A program made the translations under genes and the position numbers. DNA of 59,268 bases, from the IMG/VR virus record IMGVR_UViG_3300038456_000415, positions 1 through 59,268 of that record. One strand, given 5' to 3'. The stretch comes from a virus. The notes under the pieces were generated by a model, which had not been told where the DNA came from, did not search any database, and saw only the letters and a list, made by a program, of their open reading frames with translations. How positions within the stretch are numbered: the first letter of the stretch is position 1; each line of letters starts with the position of its first letter. Below are positions 16,118-24,367 of the stretch, piece after piece.

Positions 16118-18022
16118 ATGAAGACCATCGACCTTATCGCTGAGGAGCTGGAGGCCTTCCGCTCCTTCGTGGAGCCCAGCAGCTTCGACTTCCCCCCGAG
16201 GGGCCTCTATGGCATCCGCGGACGCAACGCCGACACGGGTGGCTCGAGCGGGGCTGGCAAGTCCAGCATCAACCTGGGCATCGCGTACGCCCTAGGGTAC
16301 TGCCCCTTCCCAGCGACGGAACTTCAATCCTGGCTGACCGACAAGCCGATGAGCGCCACCCTGAAGCTCACGACCCCCGACGCGGGGCTCGTGGTGACCC
16401 GCGGGGTCTCGGGGCTGCGCCTGGGCATGCGGACCAGCGAGGGCACCACCGAACTCAAGGGCCGGGCCGCCGAGGCCGAGCTGACCAAGCGCCTCGGGCT
16501 GTCGCCGGCCATGCTCTCCGCGCTCACCTACCGGGCCCAGCGGAGCGACGGCACGTTCCTGTCCAAGACCAACGTCGAGATTCAGGAGTTCCTCACCGCG
16601 GTCCTGGGCCTGGAGGTCTACGAGCAGGCCATCCTCCTGTCGGCGAAGAACATCAAGACCTTCGAGGACCGGCTCCAGCAGGTCCAGGGCAAGCTCGAGG
16701 TTCTCACCACCCAGTTACGGGAGGCGCGCAGGCAGGCCGAGGAAGCCGAGGCCGCGTACCGGCCCGTGGACACCTCGGCGCTTGAGCAGGGCGTCGCCGA
16801 CGCCAAGGTGGAGGCCAGCAAGTGGGAGGCTATCTGCGAGGGCATCCGGACACGCAAGGACGAGTACCAGAAGCAGTTCCGGACCGTCTTGAACGAGCGC
16901 GTGAGCGCGATTCGTGACGAGATGGACGTCCTCAAGCCCCGGCAGTTGGCCGCCAACAGGCAAGCGGGCGCGGCGCCCGGCTATGAGCGGGACCTCGTCT
17001 CCGTAGCCGCGGACCGCAGGGAGATGGACAGGACCGTGGGCGAGGGCCGGAGTTGCTCCACGTGCGGGCAGCTCCTGGGGGCCGAGTTCCAGGACGCGTA
17101 CGCGCAGGAACTCCTGAACAAGCGTCAGCGCCTTGACGACAAGGAGCTTGCCGCCAGGGAGGGGCTCTCCAGCGCCACCACCGCCCGGGGCATTGCCGCC
17201 AGTCTCGATGAGGAGGTCCGCCAACTCCAGGCCCGCATCACGGCCGGCGAGGCCGAGGCGAGCAAGGAGTTCGAGGTCAACCTCAAGCAGCTCGAGGCCG
17301 CGGCCGCGAACGCGCGCGCGGGCTCCATCGCCGTCCACGACCAGCTGAACTCGCTCCAGCGTCAGCTCGCGGACGCCCAGGCCAGGAACGCCAGCGCGAA
17401 GTCGAGCCTGGACCTCCGGAGGGCACTCGTGGTCGCAGCCGAGGGAGAACTCGGGGGGCAGGAGCTTGCTCTCGGGAATGTGAGGGTCCAGCTTTCCGAA
17501 GAGCAAGACTTCTCGGCCATGGTGGGGCGCGAGGGCTTCCTCGGGGCCATCTTCGACGAGGTGCTCTCCGAGGTTGCCGAACAGGCGAACGCCATCATGG
17601 CTCAGGTGCCCAACGTAGCCCACGTGACCCTGGCGTTCAAGAGCGAGAGCGTGACGGGCAAGGGCACCACCAGGCGCGCCATCACGCCCGTGGTCACCGT
17701 GGGCGGCCACGAGGCCAACCTCAAGAGCGGCTGCAGCGGGGGTATGCTCGGGGCCGTGTACCTGGCCGCGGACCTTGCCGTCATCGATGTAGTCAGCCGT
17801 CGACTTGGAGTGTCCCCCGGCTGGCTGGTCCTCGACGAAGTTTTTACCGGATTAGGACCAACAGAGACCGAGGCCTGCCTCGAGGTTCTCCAGGAGTATG
17901 CTCAAGGGAAGCTCGTACTGGTTATAGACCACGCAAGTGAAACTAAGGGGTACTTTCAACAGGGCACTGACCTGGTATATGAGGGCGGCAAAACAAAAAT
18001 AGAACAAGGCACGGTCCCTTGA
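16118..18022 (+). CDS. Zinc-hook SMC-like ATPase, SbcC/Rad50/T4 gp46-like
   Basis: A 634-residue ABC-type ATPase. Walker A is GGSSGAGKS (41-49). Coiled-coil arms run over about 180-300 and 320-480 around a Cys hook, CSTC (313-316), where zinc would join two subunits. The signature SGCSGGM (537-543) and Walker B LVLDE (D573, E574) complete the second half of the ATPase. With the phosphoesterase at 7575-8594 it should form an SbcCD/gp46-47-type nuclease that resects DNA ends. The final 200 nt are AT-richer than the rest and abut an HNH endonuclease gene. Confidence 0.85.
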   Translation: MKTIDLIAEELEAFRSFVEPSSFDFPPRGLYGIRGRNADTGGSSGAGKSSINLGIAYALGYCPFPATELQSWLTDKPMSATLKLTTPDAGLVVTRGVSGLRLGMRTSEGTTELKGRAAEAELTKRLGLSPAMLSALTYRAQRSDGTFLSKTNVEIQEFLTAVLGLEVYEQAILLSAKNIKTFEDRLQQVQGKLEVLTTQLREARRQAEEAEAAYRPVDTSALEQGVADAKVEASKWEAICEGIRTRKDEYQKQFRTVLNERVSAIRDEMDVLKPRQLAANRQAGAAPGYERDLVSVAADRREMDRTVGEGRSCSTCGQLLGAEFQDAYAQELLNKRQRLDDKELAAREGLSSATTARGIAASLDEEVRQLQARITAGEAEASKEFEVNLKQLEAAAANARAGSIAVHDQLNSLQRQLADAQARNASAKSSLDLRRALVVAAEGELGGQELALGNVRVQLSEEQDFSAMVGREGFLGAIFDEVLSEVAEQANAIMAQVPNVAHVTLAFKSESVTGKGTTRRAITPVVTVGGHEANLKSGCSGGMLGAVYLAADLAVIDVVSRRLGVSPGWLVLDEVFTGLGPTETEACLEVLQEYAQGKLVLVIDHASETKGYFQQGTDLVYEGGKTKIEQGTVP

Positions 18023-18023
18023 T

Positions 18024-18650
18024 ATGCCATTTAAGGACCCAGAGAGGCGCAAGGAATACAACAGAGCCTACCATCAGGCCCGCAAAGAAGAGGCGAATTC
18101 TCGACGTAGGGCCCGGCACGAGGAACACAGAGATGAAGAGAATGCCAATCATCGTGTCCGTCACCAAGAAGATAAGGAGGAGAACAACGCAAGGAGCCGT
18201 CTTTGGTACGAAGAAAACAAAGAAAAGGCATGTTCAGACAGCAGGGAGTACTACGCAAAACATAGGGAGGAAAAAATAAAGTATCAGGTAAATTACGAAA
18301 GAGAACGGCTTTCTTCCGACCCGATTTTTCGACAAATCCATAGCTTTAGGTCTAGGACAAGGCACCGACTGAAGGGCGTAAAGAAAGCGGCGGGGACTTT
18401 TGATTTACTTGGATGTAACAGCGTGGAACTGTGGGACTATTTGGAATCTAAATTTCATCCAGACCCACGCACTGGAGAGCTTATGACGAGGCAGAATTAC
18501 GGAGCTAAGGGGTGGGTGATGGACCACATTCGTCCCATTTCCGATTTCAAGAACCTGGCCAACCCCGAGCAGCAGCGCCAGTGTTTCCACTACACTAACC
18601 TACAACCTCTGTGGTGGCACGAGAATCTCGAGAAGAGCGACAAGTACTAG
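18024..18650 (+). CDS. HNH endonuclease, probably mobile
   Basis: A 208-residue protein beginning 1 nt after the previous stop codon. The first 90 residues are an Arg/Glu/Lys/Asn-rich helical DNA-binding arm with repeated (R/Y)xEN-type units. The catalytic region has WVMDHIRPISDF, then HYTNLQPLWWHENLEKSDKY, the H-N-H pattern of phage homing endonucleases. AT-rich composition against a GC-rich background marks it as a recent arrival. Confidence 0.8.
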   Translation: MPFKDPERRKEYNRAYHQARKEEANSRRRARHEEHRDEENANHRVRHQEDKEENNARSRLWYEENKEKACSDSREYYAKHREEKIKYQVNYERERLSSDPIFRQIHSFRSRTRHRLKGVKKAAGTFDLLGCNSVELWDYLESKFHPDPRTGELMTRQNYGAKGWVMDHIRPISDFKNLANPEQQRQCFHYTNLQPLWWHENLEKSDKY

Positions 18651-18681
18651 GTCTGAATCTACTGTTCTGGAGGTTACCCAC

Positions 18682-19008
18682 GTGGCCGACGACAGCAGCA
18701 GCAGCAGCCCCCTCGAGCTGACGCATCACGACATCCTACTCCTGCAGGGTCACGCGCGCCGCGAGTACGCGGAGATTCTCGGAGAGCACCGCCTCGAGGG
18801 CATGACGAGGGGCCTTGACGGGGGTGAGCGCCTGGCCCTGTCCTGGCTCCGCGCCGCGACGATGCTCTTGAACCGCAAAGGCGCCTTCCGCGAGGGCTTC
18901 CTGCGGGAGTACGTCGAGCCCCTGGAGACGCCCAACAGCGATTGCGCCTCCGGGGACGACCCCGACTGGGAGGTCTCGGACGACGGGAAGGGCAAGAAGC
19001 GTCGGTGA
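18682..19008 (+). CDS. Hypothetical protein
   Basis: A 108-residue protein from GTG 18682, with TGGAGG 10 nt upstream. It has a Ser-rich N-terminus, a helical middle (HHDILLLQGHARREYAEIL, then GERLALSWLRAATMLL) and an acidic/basic tail ending GKGKKRR. No family recognised. Confidence 0.55.
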   Translation: MADDSSSSSPLELTHHDILLLQGHARREYAEILGEHRLEGMTRGLDGGERLALSWLRAATMLLNRKGAFREGFLREYVEPLETPNSDCASGDDPDWEVSDDGKGKKRR

Positions 19009-19418
19009 ACGTCATCGGCGAGCGGCGGGCCCTGGCATGGATGTCCGCGTCCCAGGGCAGTCTCTACGTGATGGGCTTCGACGTCTCCCTGGAGGAGGGC
19101 TCGACCCTCTATACGGAGAGCCCGGAGGAACAAGCCCTCGCGGATACCGAGAATCAGAACTACCTCGTGCGCGTCTTCACCTCCAAGACGGAGGTGCTCC
19201 GCTACAAGGACGCCATCATCGCCATCTACCCCAAGCTCAGCCTCTTCGTGGAGGAGTTCCCCGACTTCGAACACCTCTGGCCCGTCCTCGTGGACATGAA
19301 CGCCACCTACGTGCGCACCTTCGCCATCCCCATCAGGGCCGTGCTCTCGGAGATGCCCGTGGACAGCTGGCCGAAGAGCATCGACACCGTCTTTGACATC
19401 TACCTATTGCCCAACTGA
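19005..19418 (+). CDS. Hypothetical protein
   Basis: A 137-residue protein. GTG 19005 overlaps the previous stop (GTGA), giving coupled translation; an ATG 12 codons later is an alternative. It is mixed alpha/beta with several aromatic/acidic segments (FVEEFPDFEHLWPVLVDM). No family recognised. Confidence 0.5.
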   Translation: MNVIGERRALAWMSASQGSLYVMGFDVSLEEGSTLYTESPEEQALADTENQNYLVRVFTSKTEVLRYKDAIIAIYPKLSLFVEEFPDFEHLWPVLVDMNATYVRTFAIPIRAVLSEMPVDSWPKSIDTVFDIYLLPN

Positions 19419-19435
19419 CCCATCTGTGGTACAGT
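19407..19435 (+). promoter_or_regulatory. Promoter with -35 and extended -10
   Basis: TTGCCC (19407-19412), 17-nt spacer, TACAGT within TGTGGTACAGT (19425-19435). It drives the gene at 19477 with a leader of roughly 35 nt. Confidence 0.65.
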
Positions 19436-19476
19436 AGACGCGTACCACCAACCTCACACAGAAAGGGTCTCCTCCC

Positions 19477-19917
19477 ATGTCGCTCGCAAACGGCTTTGAC
19501 CACAGTCCCCACACCCCCAAGGAGTACGAGGCTCATGACCGCAAGTTCCACCCCGAGAACGCACCCGCAAACGCGAAGCCGGTGAAGCTCGCCAAGGGCC
19601 CAAACGGGGCGGGTCTCAACGACAAGGGCCCGTTCAAGGACCTCGACAAGGAGTGGCGCGCCAAGATGGACGGCGGCAAGGACGAGGAGCTGCGTGGCGA
19701 GGCGAGCCAGGTGAGCCTCAACGAGGTCGCCAATCAGACGAACAAGGCCTCGGACATGGACCTCGCTGCAGCTAAGGCCGACGCGGTCGAGGCGGGCAAG
19801 CAGTACGCCGACGCCACGAAGGCGAACAAGATGAAGGTCCGGTACATCCGCGGCCTCCTCGAGGCCCGGGGCAAGGAGCCCTCGGCACACGACCTCGGCC
19901 TCGTCAGCAAGTCCTAG
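19477..19917 (+). CDS. Hydrophilic lysine-rich protein of unknown function
   Basis: A 146-residue protein with its own promoter; an AGAAAGG site lies 12 nt before ATG 19477. It is Lys/Asp/Ala-rich and helical, without cysteines or membrane segments. The N-terminal part (SPHTPKEYEAHDRKFHPEN) is Pro/His-rich. The dedicated promoter suggests high expression. No family recognised. Confidence 0.55.
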   Translation: MSLANGFDHSPHTPKEYEAHDRKFHPENAPANAKPVKLAKGPNGAGLNDKGPFKDLDKEWRAKMDGGKDEELRGEASQVSLNEVANQTNKASDMDLAAAKADAVEAGKQYADATKANKMKVRYIRGLLEARGKEPSAHDLGLVSKS

Positions 19918-19931
19918 AGCTGGAGTGCGCG

Positions 19932-20300
19932 TTGCTCCTGGAGCCGAAGCCAGCAACACTGAAGAAGTACGGTCTGTCGCCAGAAGAGTGGCGGGCCATG
20001 GCCGACGCCCAGGGGCACGCGTGCTGGGTCTGCAAGCAGGAACCAACGAAGGGTCGGCTATGCGTGGACCACGAGCACATCAAGGGTTGGAAGAAGATGC
20101 CCCCGGAGCAACGCAAACTCTTCGTCCGGGGGCTCCTCTGTTTCCGCTGCAACACCACGTTCGTGGGACGTGGTGTTACCATGGAGAGGTCCAGAAGGGT
20201 GACCCTGTACCTGGAAGACTACGAGCTTCGCCGTCCAGTCATCCCACCGCCAGCACCAAAGAAGAAGAGGAAATCCAGTGAAGCTTTGCAGCACGTCTGA
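19932..20300 (+). CDS. Endonuclease VII-like HNH protein
   Basis: A 122-residue protein, TTG start at 19932 with GGAG 8 nt upstream. KKYGLSPEEWRAM leads into CWVC, CVDHEHIKGW and RGLLCFRCNTTF, the recombination endonuclease VII arrangement (two zinc CxxC pairs and the D-H-x-H catalytic motif). It overlaps the next, related gene by 23 nt. The role may be junction resolution or homing. Confidence 0.7.
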   Translation: MLLEPKPATLKKYGLSPEEWRAMADAQGHACWVCKQEPTKGRLCVDHEHIKGWKKMPPEQRKLFVRGLLCFRCNTTFVGRGVTMERSRRVTLYLEDYELRRPVIPPPAPKKKRKSSEALQHV

Positions 20301-20829
20301 TTGTGAAGGTAAACACTACGCCAAGGGGCTATGTGAAAAGCACTATCGTGCTAAACAGCACGACGAGCACCGCACGGAAAACAATGCTCGTGACAGAAGA
20401 CGATACGCCGAGCATCGCGAGGAAGAGAAAGCGAAAAGCGCAAAGAGACGTGCCCAAAACCCGGAGGCTGTGAGAGAGTGGTCTGCCAAAAGATACGCCG
20501 AAAAATCAGATACATTGAAGGAGTACGCCATTCAAAAGTACGCCCAAAACCCGGCTCGAGCCATACTGAAGAGCGCCCGCTCTCGTGCTAAGAAGGGGGG
20601 CTACTCACCCCCAGACATCCACGAGGCTGAACTTCGGGCAATGTTGGACGCCCCCTACCGGTGCTGCGCTATCTGCGAGACTACCAGAAATCTATGCCTT
20701 GACCACGACCACAGAACTGGGAGGGTTCGGGGGTTTCTTTGCAGAAAGTGCAATACTGGTGTAGGCTTATTTGATGACAACCATCGGCTTCTCGAGGCCG
20801 CTGCTAATTACGTTCATGTACGTCGATGA
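20278..20829 (+). CDS. Endonuclease VII-like HNH protein with N-terminal zinc finger
   Basis: A 183-residue protein from GTG 20278. The N-terminal CSTSDCEGKHYAKGLCEKHY zinc finger is common on mobile phage endonucleases. A long basic/Glu helix with repeated YAEHREE/YAEKSDT/YAQNPAR units follows. The catalytic end has CCAIC, CLDHDHRTGRVRGFLCRKCN. It is AT-rich and lies directly upstream of the reductase gene, a frequent neighbour for homing endonucleases. Mobility is inferred. Confidence 0.75.
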   Translation: MKLCSTSDCEGKHYAKGLCEKHYRAKQHDEHRTENNARDRRRYAEHREEEKAKSAKRRAQNPEAVREWSAKRYAEKSDTLKEYAIQKYAQNPARAILKSARSRAKKGGYSPPDIHEAELRAMLDAPYRCCAICETTRNLCLDHDHRTGRVRGFLCRKCNTGVGLFDDNHRLLEAAANYVHVRR

Positions 20830-20841
20830 GGAGAAGCGAAA

Positions 20842-22488
20842 ATGAATGAATCGGCTTTTGCAAGGGCTATAATGGACCAAAAATACGCCCACGATACGGA
20901 AGAGGGCAAGGAGACATGGGAGCAGATTGCTCATCGTGTCCCAACCGCGGTACTGAAGGCTGTGGGTGCACCCAAGTCTCAGATTAAGGAGACCGAGGCC
21001 CTCATCTCCGCCAAGAGGTTCCTGCCCGGCGGTCGCTACTTGGCCGCGAGCGCCCGCCCCTTCCATCAGACCCAGAACTGCCTGCTCATGTCCGCCGAGG
21101 ACAGCCGCGAGGGCTGGTCGAACATCATGCACCAGTCCACCATGGGCCTCATGTCCGGGGCAGGCATCGGGGTCTGGTACGGGGACCTCCGGGGCGAGGG
21201 CCGTCCCATCCGCAAGACCGGTGGCTTCAGCTCCGGCCCGCTCGCGCTCATGCAGATGGTCAACGAGGCCGGCCGTTGGATTCGCCAGGGCGGTGACCGG
21301 CGCTCGGCCATCTGGGCGGGGCTCCCCTGGGACCACCCGGACATCATGAAGTTCATCTCCATGAAGAACTGGAGCGACGTGGTCCGGGAGATGAAGGCCA
21401 AGGACTACAACTTCCCCGCGCCCATGGACGGCACCAACATCAGCGTGGGCCTCGACGACAAGTTCTTCAGGGCCTATGCCGACGACAAGCACGAGCATCA
21501 CGCGCTCGCGCAGGGCGTGTACTGGTCGGTCGTCAGGCAGATGCTCAAGACCGCGGAGCCGGGCTTCAGCGTCAACACGGGCGCGAACCGCGGGGAGTGC
21601 CTGCGTAACGCCTGCACGGAAATCACGAGCAGGGACGACAGCGACATCTGCAACCTCGGAAGCATCAACATGGCCAACATCGAGAGCCTGGAGGAGATGC
21701 AGAGGTGCGTCGAGCTGGGCACGGCCTTTCTGCTCGCTGGCACCGTCTACTCGGACGTCCCTTATGGGAAGGTGGACGGCATCCGCACCAAGAACCGGCG
21801 CCTGGGCCTGGGGCTCATGGGCATCCACGAGTGGCTGCTCAAGCATGGCAAGCCCTACGGTCCCGACGAGGAGCTGGCCAAGTACCTCGAGATTTACGCC
21901 AAGAGCACCGAGGTCGCCGCCAAGTACGCCAAGGAGTGGGACCTCACCGCGCCCGTCAAGACGCGTGCCATCGCCCCCACGGGTACGATTGGGATTATTG
22001 CGGAAACTACAACCGGCATGGAACCCATCTTCTGCGTGGCCTACAAAAGAAGGTACCTGAAGGGGAACGTCATCAACTACCAGTACGTAATCGACCCCGC
22101 GGCTGCGCGTCTCATCGAGGGGGGCATTGCCCCGGAAGCCATCGAGGACGCGTACGTGCTCGCCGAGAACGTGGAGCGGCGCGTCGCCTTCCAGGCGTGG
22201 TTGCAGCAGTACGTGGACCACAGCATCAGCTCCACCATCAATCTCCCCGCGTGGGGCTCGGAGCTGAACAATGAGAGCCGGGTGCGTGAGTTCGGGGACA
22301 TGCTCATGAAGTACCTCCCTCAGCTCCGGGGCATCACCTGCTACCCTGACGGGGCCCGCGGGGGGCAACCCCTGACCCCTATCGCGTACAAGACCGCGGT
22401 GAAGCACACGGGCGAGGTCTTCTCCGAGGTCGTGCTCGAGCAGGCCGACGTCTGCGACATTACAAAAGGCGGAAGCTGCGGGGCGTAG
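20842..22488 (+). CDS. nrdJ: Ribonucleotide reductase, adenosylcobalamin-dependent (class II)
   Basis: A 548-residue reductase making deoxynucleotides. The active-site triad is N256-A-C258-T-E260, within CLRNACTE. C80 (QNCLLM) and C270 (ICNLGSIN) form the redox pair; their spacing, 12 residues after the active cysteine, matches class II rather than class I enzymes. The tail CDITKGGSCGA supplies C-terminal cysteines for re-reduction. No small subunit gene is present in the window, consistent with B12 dependence. Catalytic motifs are intact, and it could raise dNTP supply without oxygen. Confidence 0.87.
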   Translation: MNESAFARAIMDQKYAHDTEEGKETWEQIAHRVPTAVLKAVGAPKSQIKETEALISAKRFLPGGRYLAASARPFHQTQNCLLMSAEDSREGWSNIMHQSTMGLMSGAGIGVWYGDLRGEGRPIRKTGGFSSGPLALMQMVNEAGRWIRQGGDRRSAIWAGLPWDHPDIMKFISMKNWSDVVREMKAKDYNFPAPMDGTNISVGLDDKFFRAYADDKHEHHALAQGVYWSVVRQMLKTAEPGFSVNTGANRGECLRNACTEITSRDDSDICNLGSINMANIESLEEMQRCVELGTAFLLAGTVYSDVPYGKVDGIRTKNRRLGLGLMGIHEWLLKHGKPYGPDEELAKYLEIYAKSTEVAAKYAKEWDLTAPVKTRAIAPTGTIGIIAETTTGMEPIFCVAYKRRYLKGNVINYQYVIDPAAARLIEGGIAPEAIEDAYVLAENVERRVAFQAWLQQYVDHSISSTINLPAWGSELNNESRVREFGDMLMKYLPQLRGITCYPDGARGGQPLTPIAYKTAVKHTGEVFSEVVLEQADVCDITKGGSCGA

Positions 22489-22490
22489 GC

Positions 22491-22501
22491 TGTGGTATAG
22501 T
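22491..22501 (+). promoter_or_regulatory. Extended -10 promoter, leaderless start
   Basis: TGTGGTATAGT ends 7 nt before ATG 22509; there is no Shine-Dalgarno, so the mRNA would start at the initiation codon. Confidence 0.7.
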
Positions 22502-22508
22502 ACTTGCC

Positions 22509-23678
22509 ATGGCCGATACCTTCGATTTTGAAAGCGAGTACGAGAGCGAGGCGGACACCCTGGATGGGGCTCCTCCGCGCCAGATTGTTGACGAGGAAGC
22601 TGCCGTAAAGAGGCATCTTTACTCCAGCCACAGGACCGTCACGCGCGCCGACGGCACCCCCATCATCGCCGAGGAATCCGCGCAGGCCAAGTTCGAGCGC
22701 CAGCAGCGCGAGACCGCGCGACGCGCCGCCAGAGCCGCGGCCGCCCAGGCCGTCAAGACCACAATCACCGAGGACTTCTCCGGGGAGGAAGCCGGGGACG
22801 CCGCCGACCCCATGGACGAGGCCCTGAATGACCTCACGGAACAGCGGCGGGCCATCGAGGCCACCCTGACCGAGGCGGAGAAGCGCTTCGATAAGGCCAA
22901 GTATTACAAGCTCATCCTCAGCAACCCCCTCATCAACGACAGCAGCGAGGCCGGCCAGGAGGTCGAGGCCGAAATTCGGACCTTCGCGCAGGAGCGTTTC
23001 GAGGTGTTCCTGGGCATGCGCGCCGAGCGCGAGGAGGCATCCGCGGCAGCACTCCCCTCAGCCTTTCGCGAGTGGGAGCCCGAGGACTTCCAGACCCTGC
23101 AGGCGCTCATCCGCCGCATCCGCCAGAAGCCGGAGCTGTCCCAGGGCCCAGCTGCGCCCCCCCCCCACCCCCCCCACAAACCCCGGAGCAACCACAAGTC
23201 GGGCAAACCCGAGCCTCGCGTCAACCCCATCCAGGCCCAGCCGCGTCCCCAGTCCACCAAGGTCGTCGCCGCAAAGACCGTGACCAAGAAGAAGGGGCCG
23301 CCCCCCAAGCCCGGGAAGCGCATCCTCAAGGCCCTGGTGAACCCCATGGACGGGAAGCCGGTCATGAACTCCTTCACGGGCAAGCAGGCCACCCAGGACA
23401 TCACCCCCCAGGTGGCGCCGACTACGGAGAGCCCCTACCAACCCATCCCCATGCCCCAGGGGCGCGACGCCATCGAGATGATGCACGCCTCCAAGGCGCA
23501 GGAGGGTGCCAACATGGCCGCAGCGGCGCTCGCCAAGGCAGGAAAGTCGGGTATCAAACTCCGTACCGCCATCGCCTATTCCCAGCTCACGGGCTCCGAG
23601 GGCAATGTCGTCTTCGACGGCGCCTCGCACGTGCATGACCCCATGTCCTCGGTCACGGTCCCCGAGGACCTCAAGTAG
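22509..23678 (+). CDS. Large hydrophilic protein of unknown function
   Basis: A 389-residue protein with an acidic N-terminus, an Arg/Ala-rich helix (60-85), a coiled-coil section (105-180), a Pro/His/Lys-rich linker (about 220-285, PAAPPPHPPHKP) and a C-terminal part of mixed character. The linker is encoded by two C-runs of 9 and 8 bases (23158-23175) that are prone to slippage. It has no enzyme motif. It sits between the reductase and the second phosphoesterase. Confidence 0.55.
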   Translation: MADTFDFESEYESEADTLDGAPPRQIVDEEAAVKRHLYSSHRTVTRADGTPIIAEESAQAKFERQQRETARRAARAAAAQAVKTTITEDFSGEEAGDAADPMDEALNDLTEQRRAIEATLTEAEKRFDKAKYYKLILSNPLINDSSEAGQEVEAEIRTFAQERFEVFLGMRAEREEASAAALPSAFREWEPEDFQTLQALIRRIRQKPELSQGPAAPPPHPPHKPRSNHKSGKPEPRVNPIQAQPRPQSTKVVAAKTVTKKKGPPPKPGKRILKALVNPMDGKPVMNSFTGKQATQDITPQVAPTTESPYQPIPMPQGRDAIEMMHASKAQEGANMAAAALAKAGKSGIKLRTAIAYSQLTGSEGNVVFDGASHVHDPMSSVTVPEDLK

Positions 23679-23679
23679 T

Positions 23680-23690
23680 TGTGGTATAGT
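23680..23690 (+). promoter_or_regulatory. Extended -10 promoter
   Basis: TGTGGTATAGT, just after the preceding stop codon and 53 nt before ATG 23744, which has its own AAGGAG site. Confidence 0.7.
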
Positions 23691-23743
23691 AGCGACCGAG
23701 GACCCTCTTCACCCCAACAAACCCTCACCAAGGAGAAATCAAC

Positions 23744-24367
23744 ATGAGCCTGGAAAGTCAGCTGTCAATCAAAAAGCGCGTCAAGTCGGCCACGGAGCGT
23801 ATCGAGGCCATCGAGGCCGAGGTACCGCGCCTCATCGCTGGCGTGAACAACGGGTTCTCGAACCTCGAGACGCGTCTCAACGAAATCACGGAAATCCTCA
23901 ACGCCATCTCCCAGTTGCATGGCGAGACCGAGGTGAGCGCGAAGGTTGCCGAGAATCGCGTCGCCCGGGCCGAACAGGTTGCCAACTCCCATAAGGAGGG
24001 GCTCGAGAAGGCCGTCGCCGATGGACGTGTCGTCACCGCGGCCGTCATTGGCCCGAAGTCGGTTGTGGTCTGCAAAGAGACCGACAAGGACGGCAACGCC
24101 ACCTCCCCAGGTCGGGTGCAGCTGGAGTTCGCGCAGATTCGGCCCAACTTCCAGGAGAAGTTCCTCGGAAGTGCGACCGGCGTGAAGGTTGAGGCCCCGA
24201 ACGGGAACATTCTCGAGGTCGTGGAAATCTACGACCCCGTGGACCCGCCCCCGCAGGCAGCCAACTCCGATGCAGCTCCGGCCGCGGATGCTGCAGCGCC
24301 GGTAGCCCCGGCCGCTGACCCGACGCCAACGGACGCCTCCGCCACCCAGCCCTCGGCGCAAGCGTAA
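23744..24367 (+). CDS. Coiled-coil protein with Ala/Pro-rich tail
   Basis: A 207-residue protein; AAGGAG precedes ATG 23744. Residues 5-100 are coiled coil, followed by a small beta region (VVTAAVIGPKSVVVCKETD to KVEAPNGNILEVVEIYDP) and a disordered tail of Ala/Pro/Asp. It may be a scaffold or DNA-transaction accessory factor. No family recognised. Confidence 0.55.
   Translation: MSLESQLSIKKRVKSATERIEAIEAEVPRLIAGVNNGFSNLETRLNEITEILNAISQLHGETEVSAKVAENRVARAEQVANSHKEGLEKAVADGRVVTAAVIGPKSVVVCKETDKDGNATSPGRVQLEFAQIRPNFQEKFLGSATGVKVEAPNGNILEVVEIYDPVDPPPQAANSDAAPAADAAAPVAPAADPTPTDASATQPSAQA

Noticed and set aside
17971-17985. TGGTATATG as another extended -10 copy ahead of the HNH gene
   Set aside because: Poor -10 match inside AT-richer coding sequence; not counted with the promoter set.
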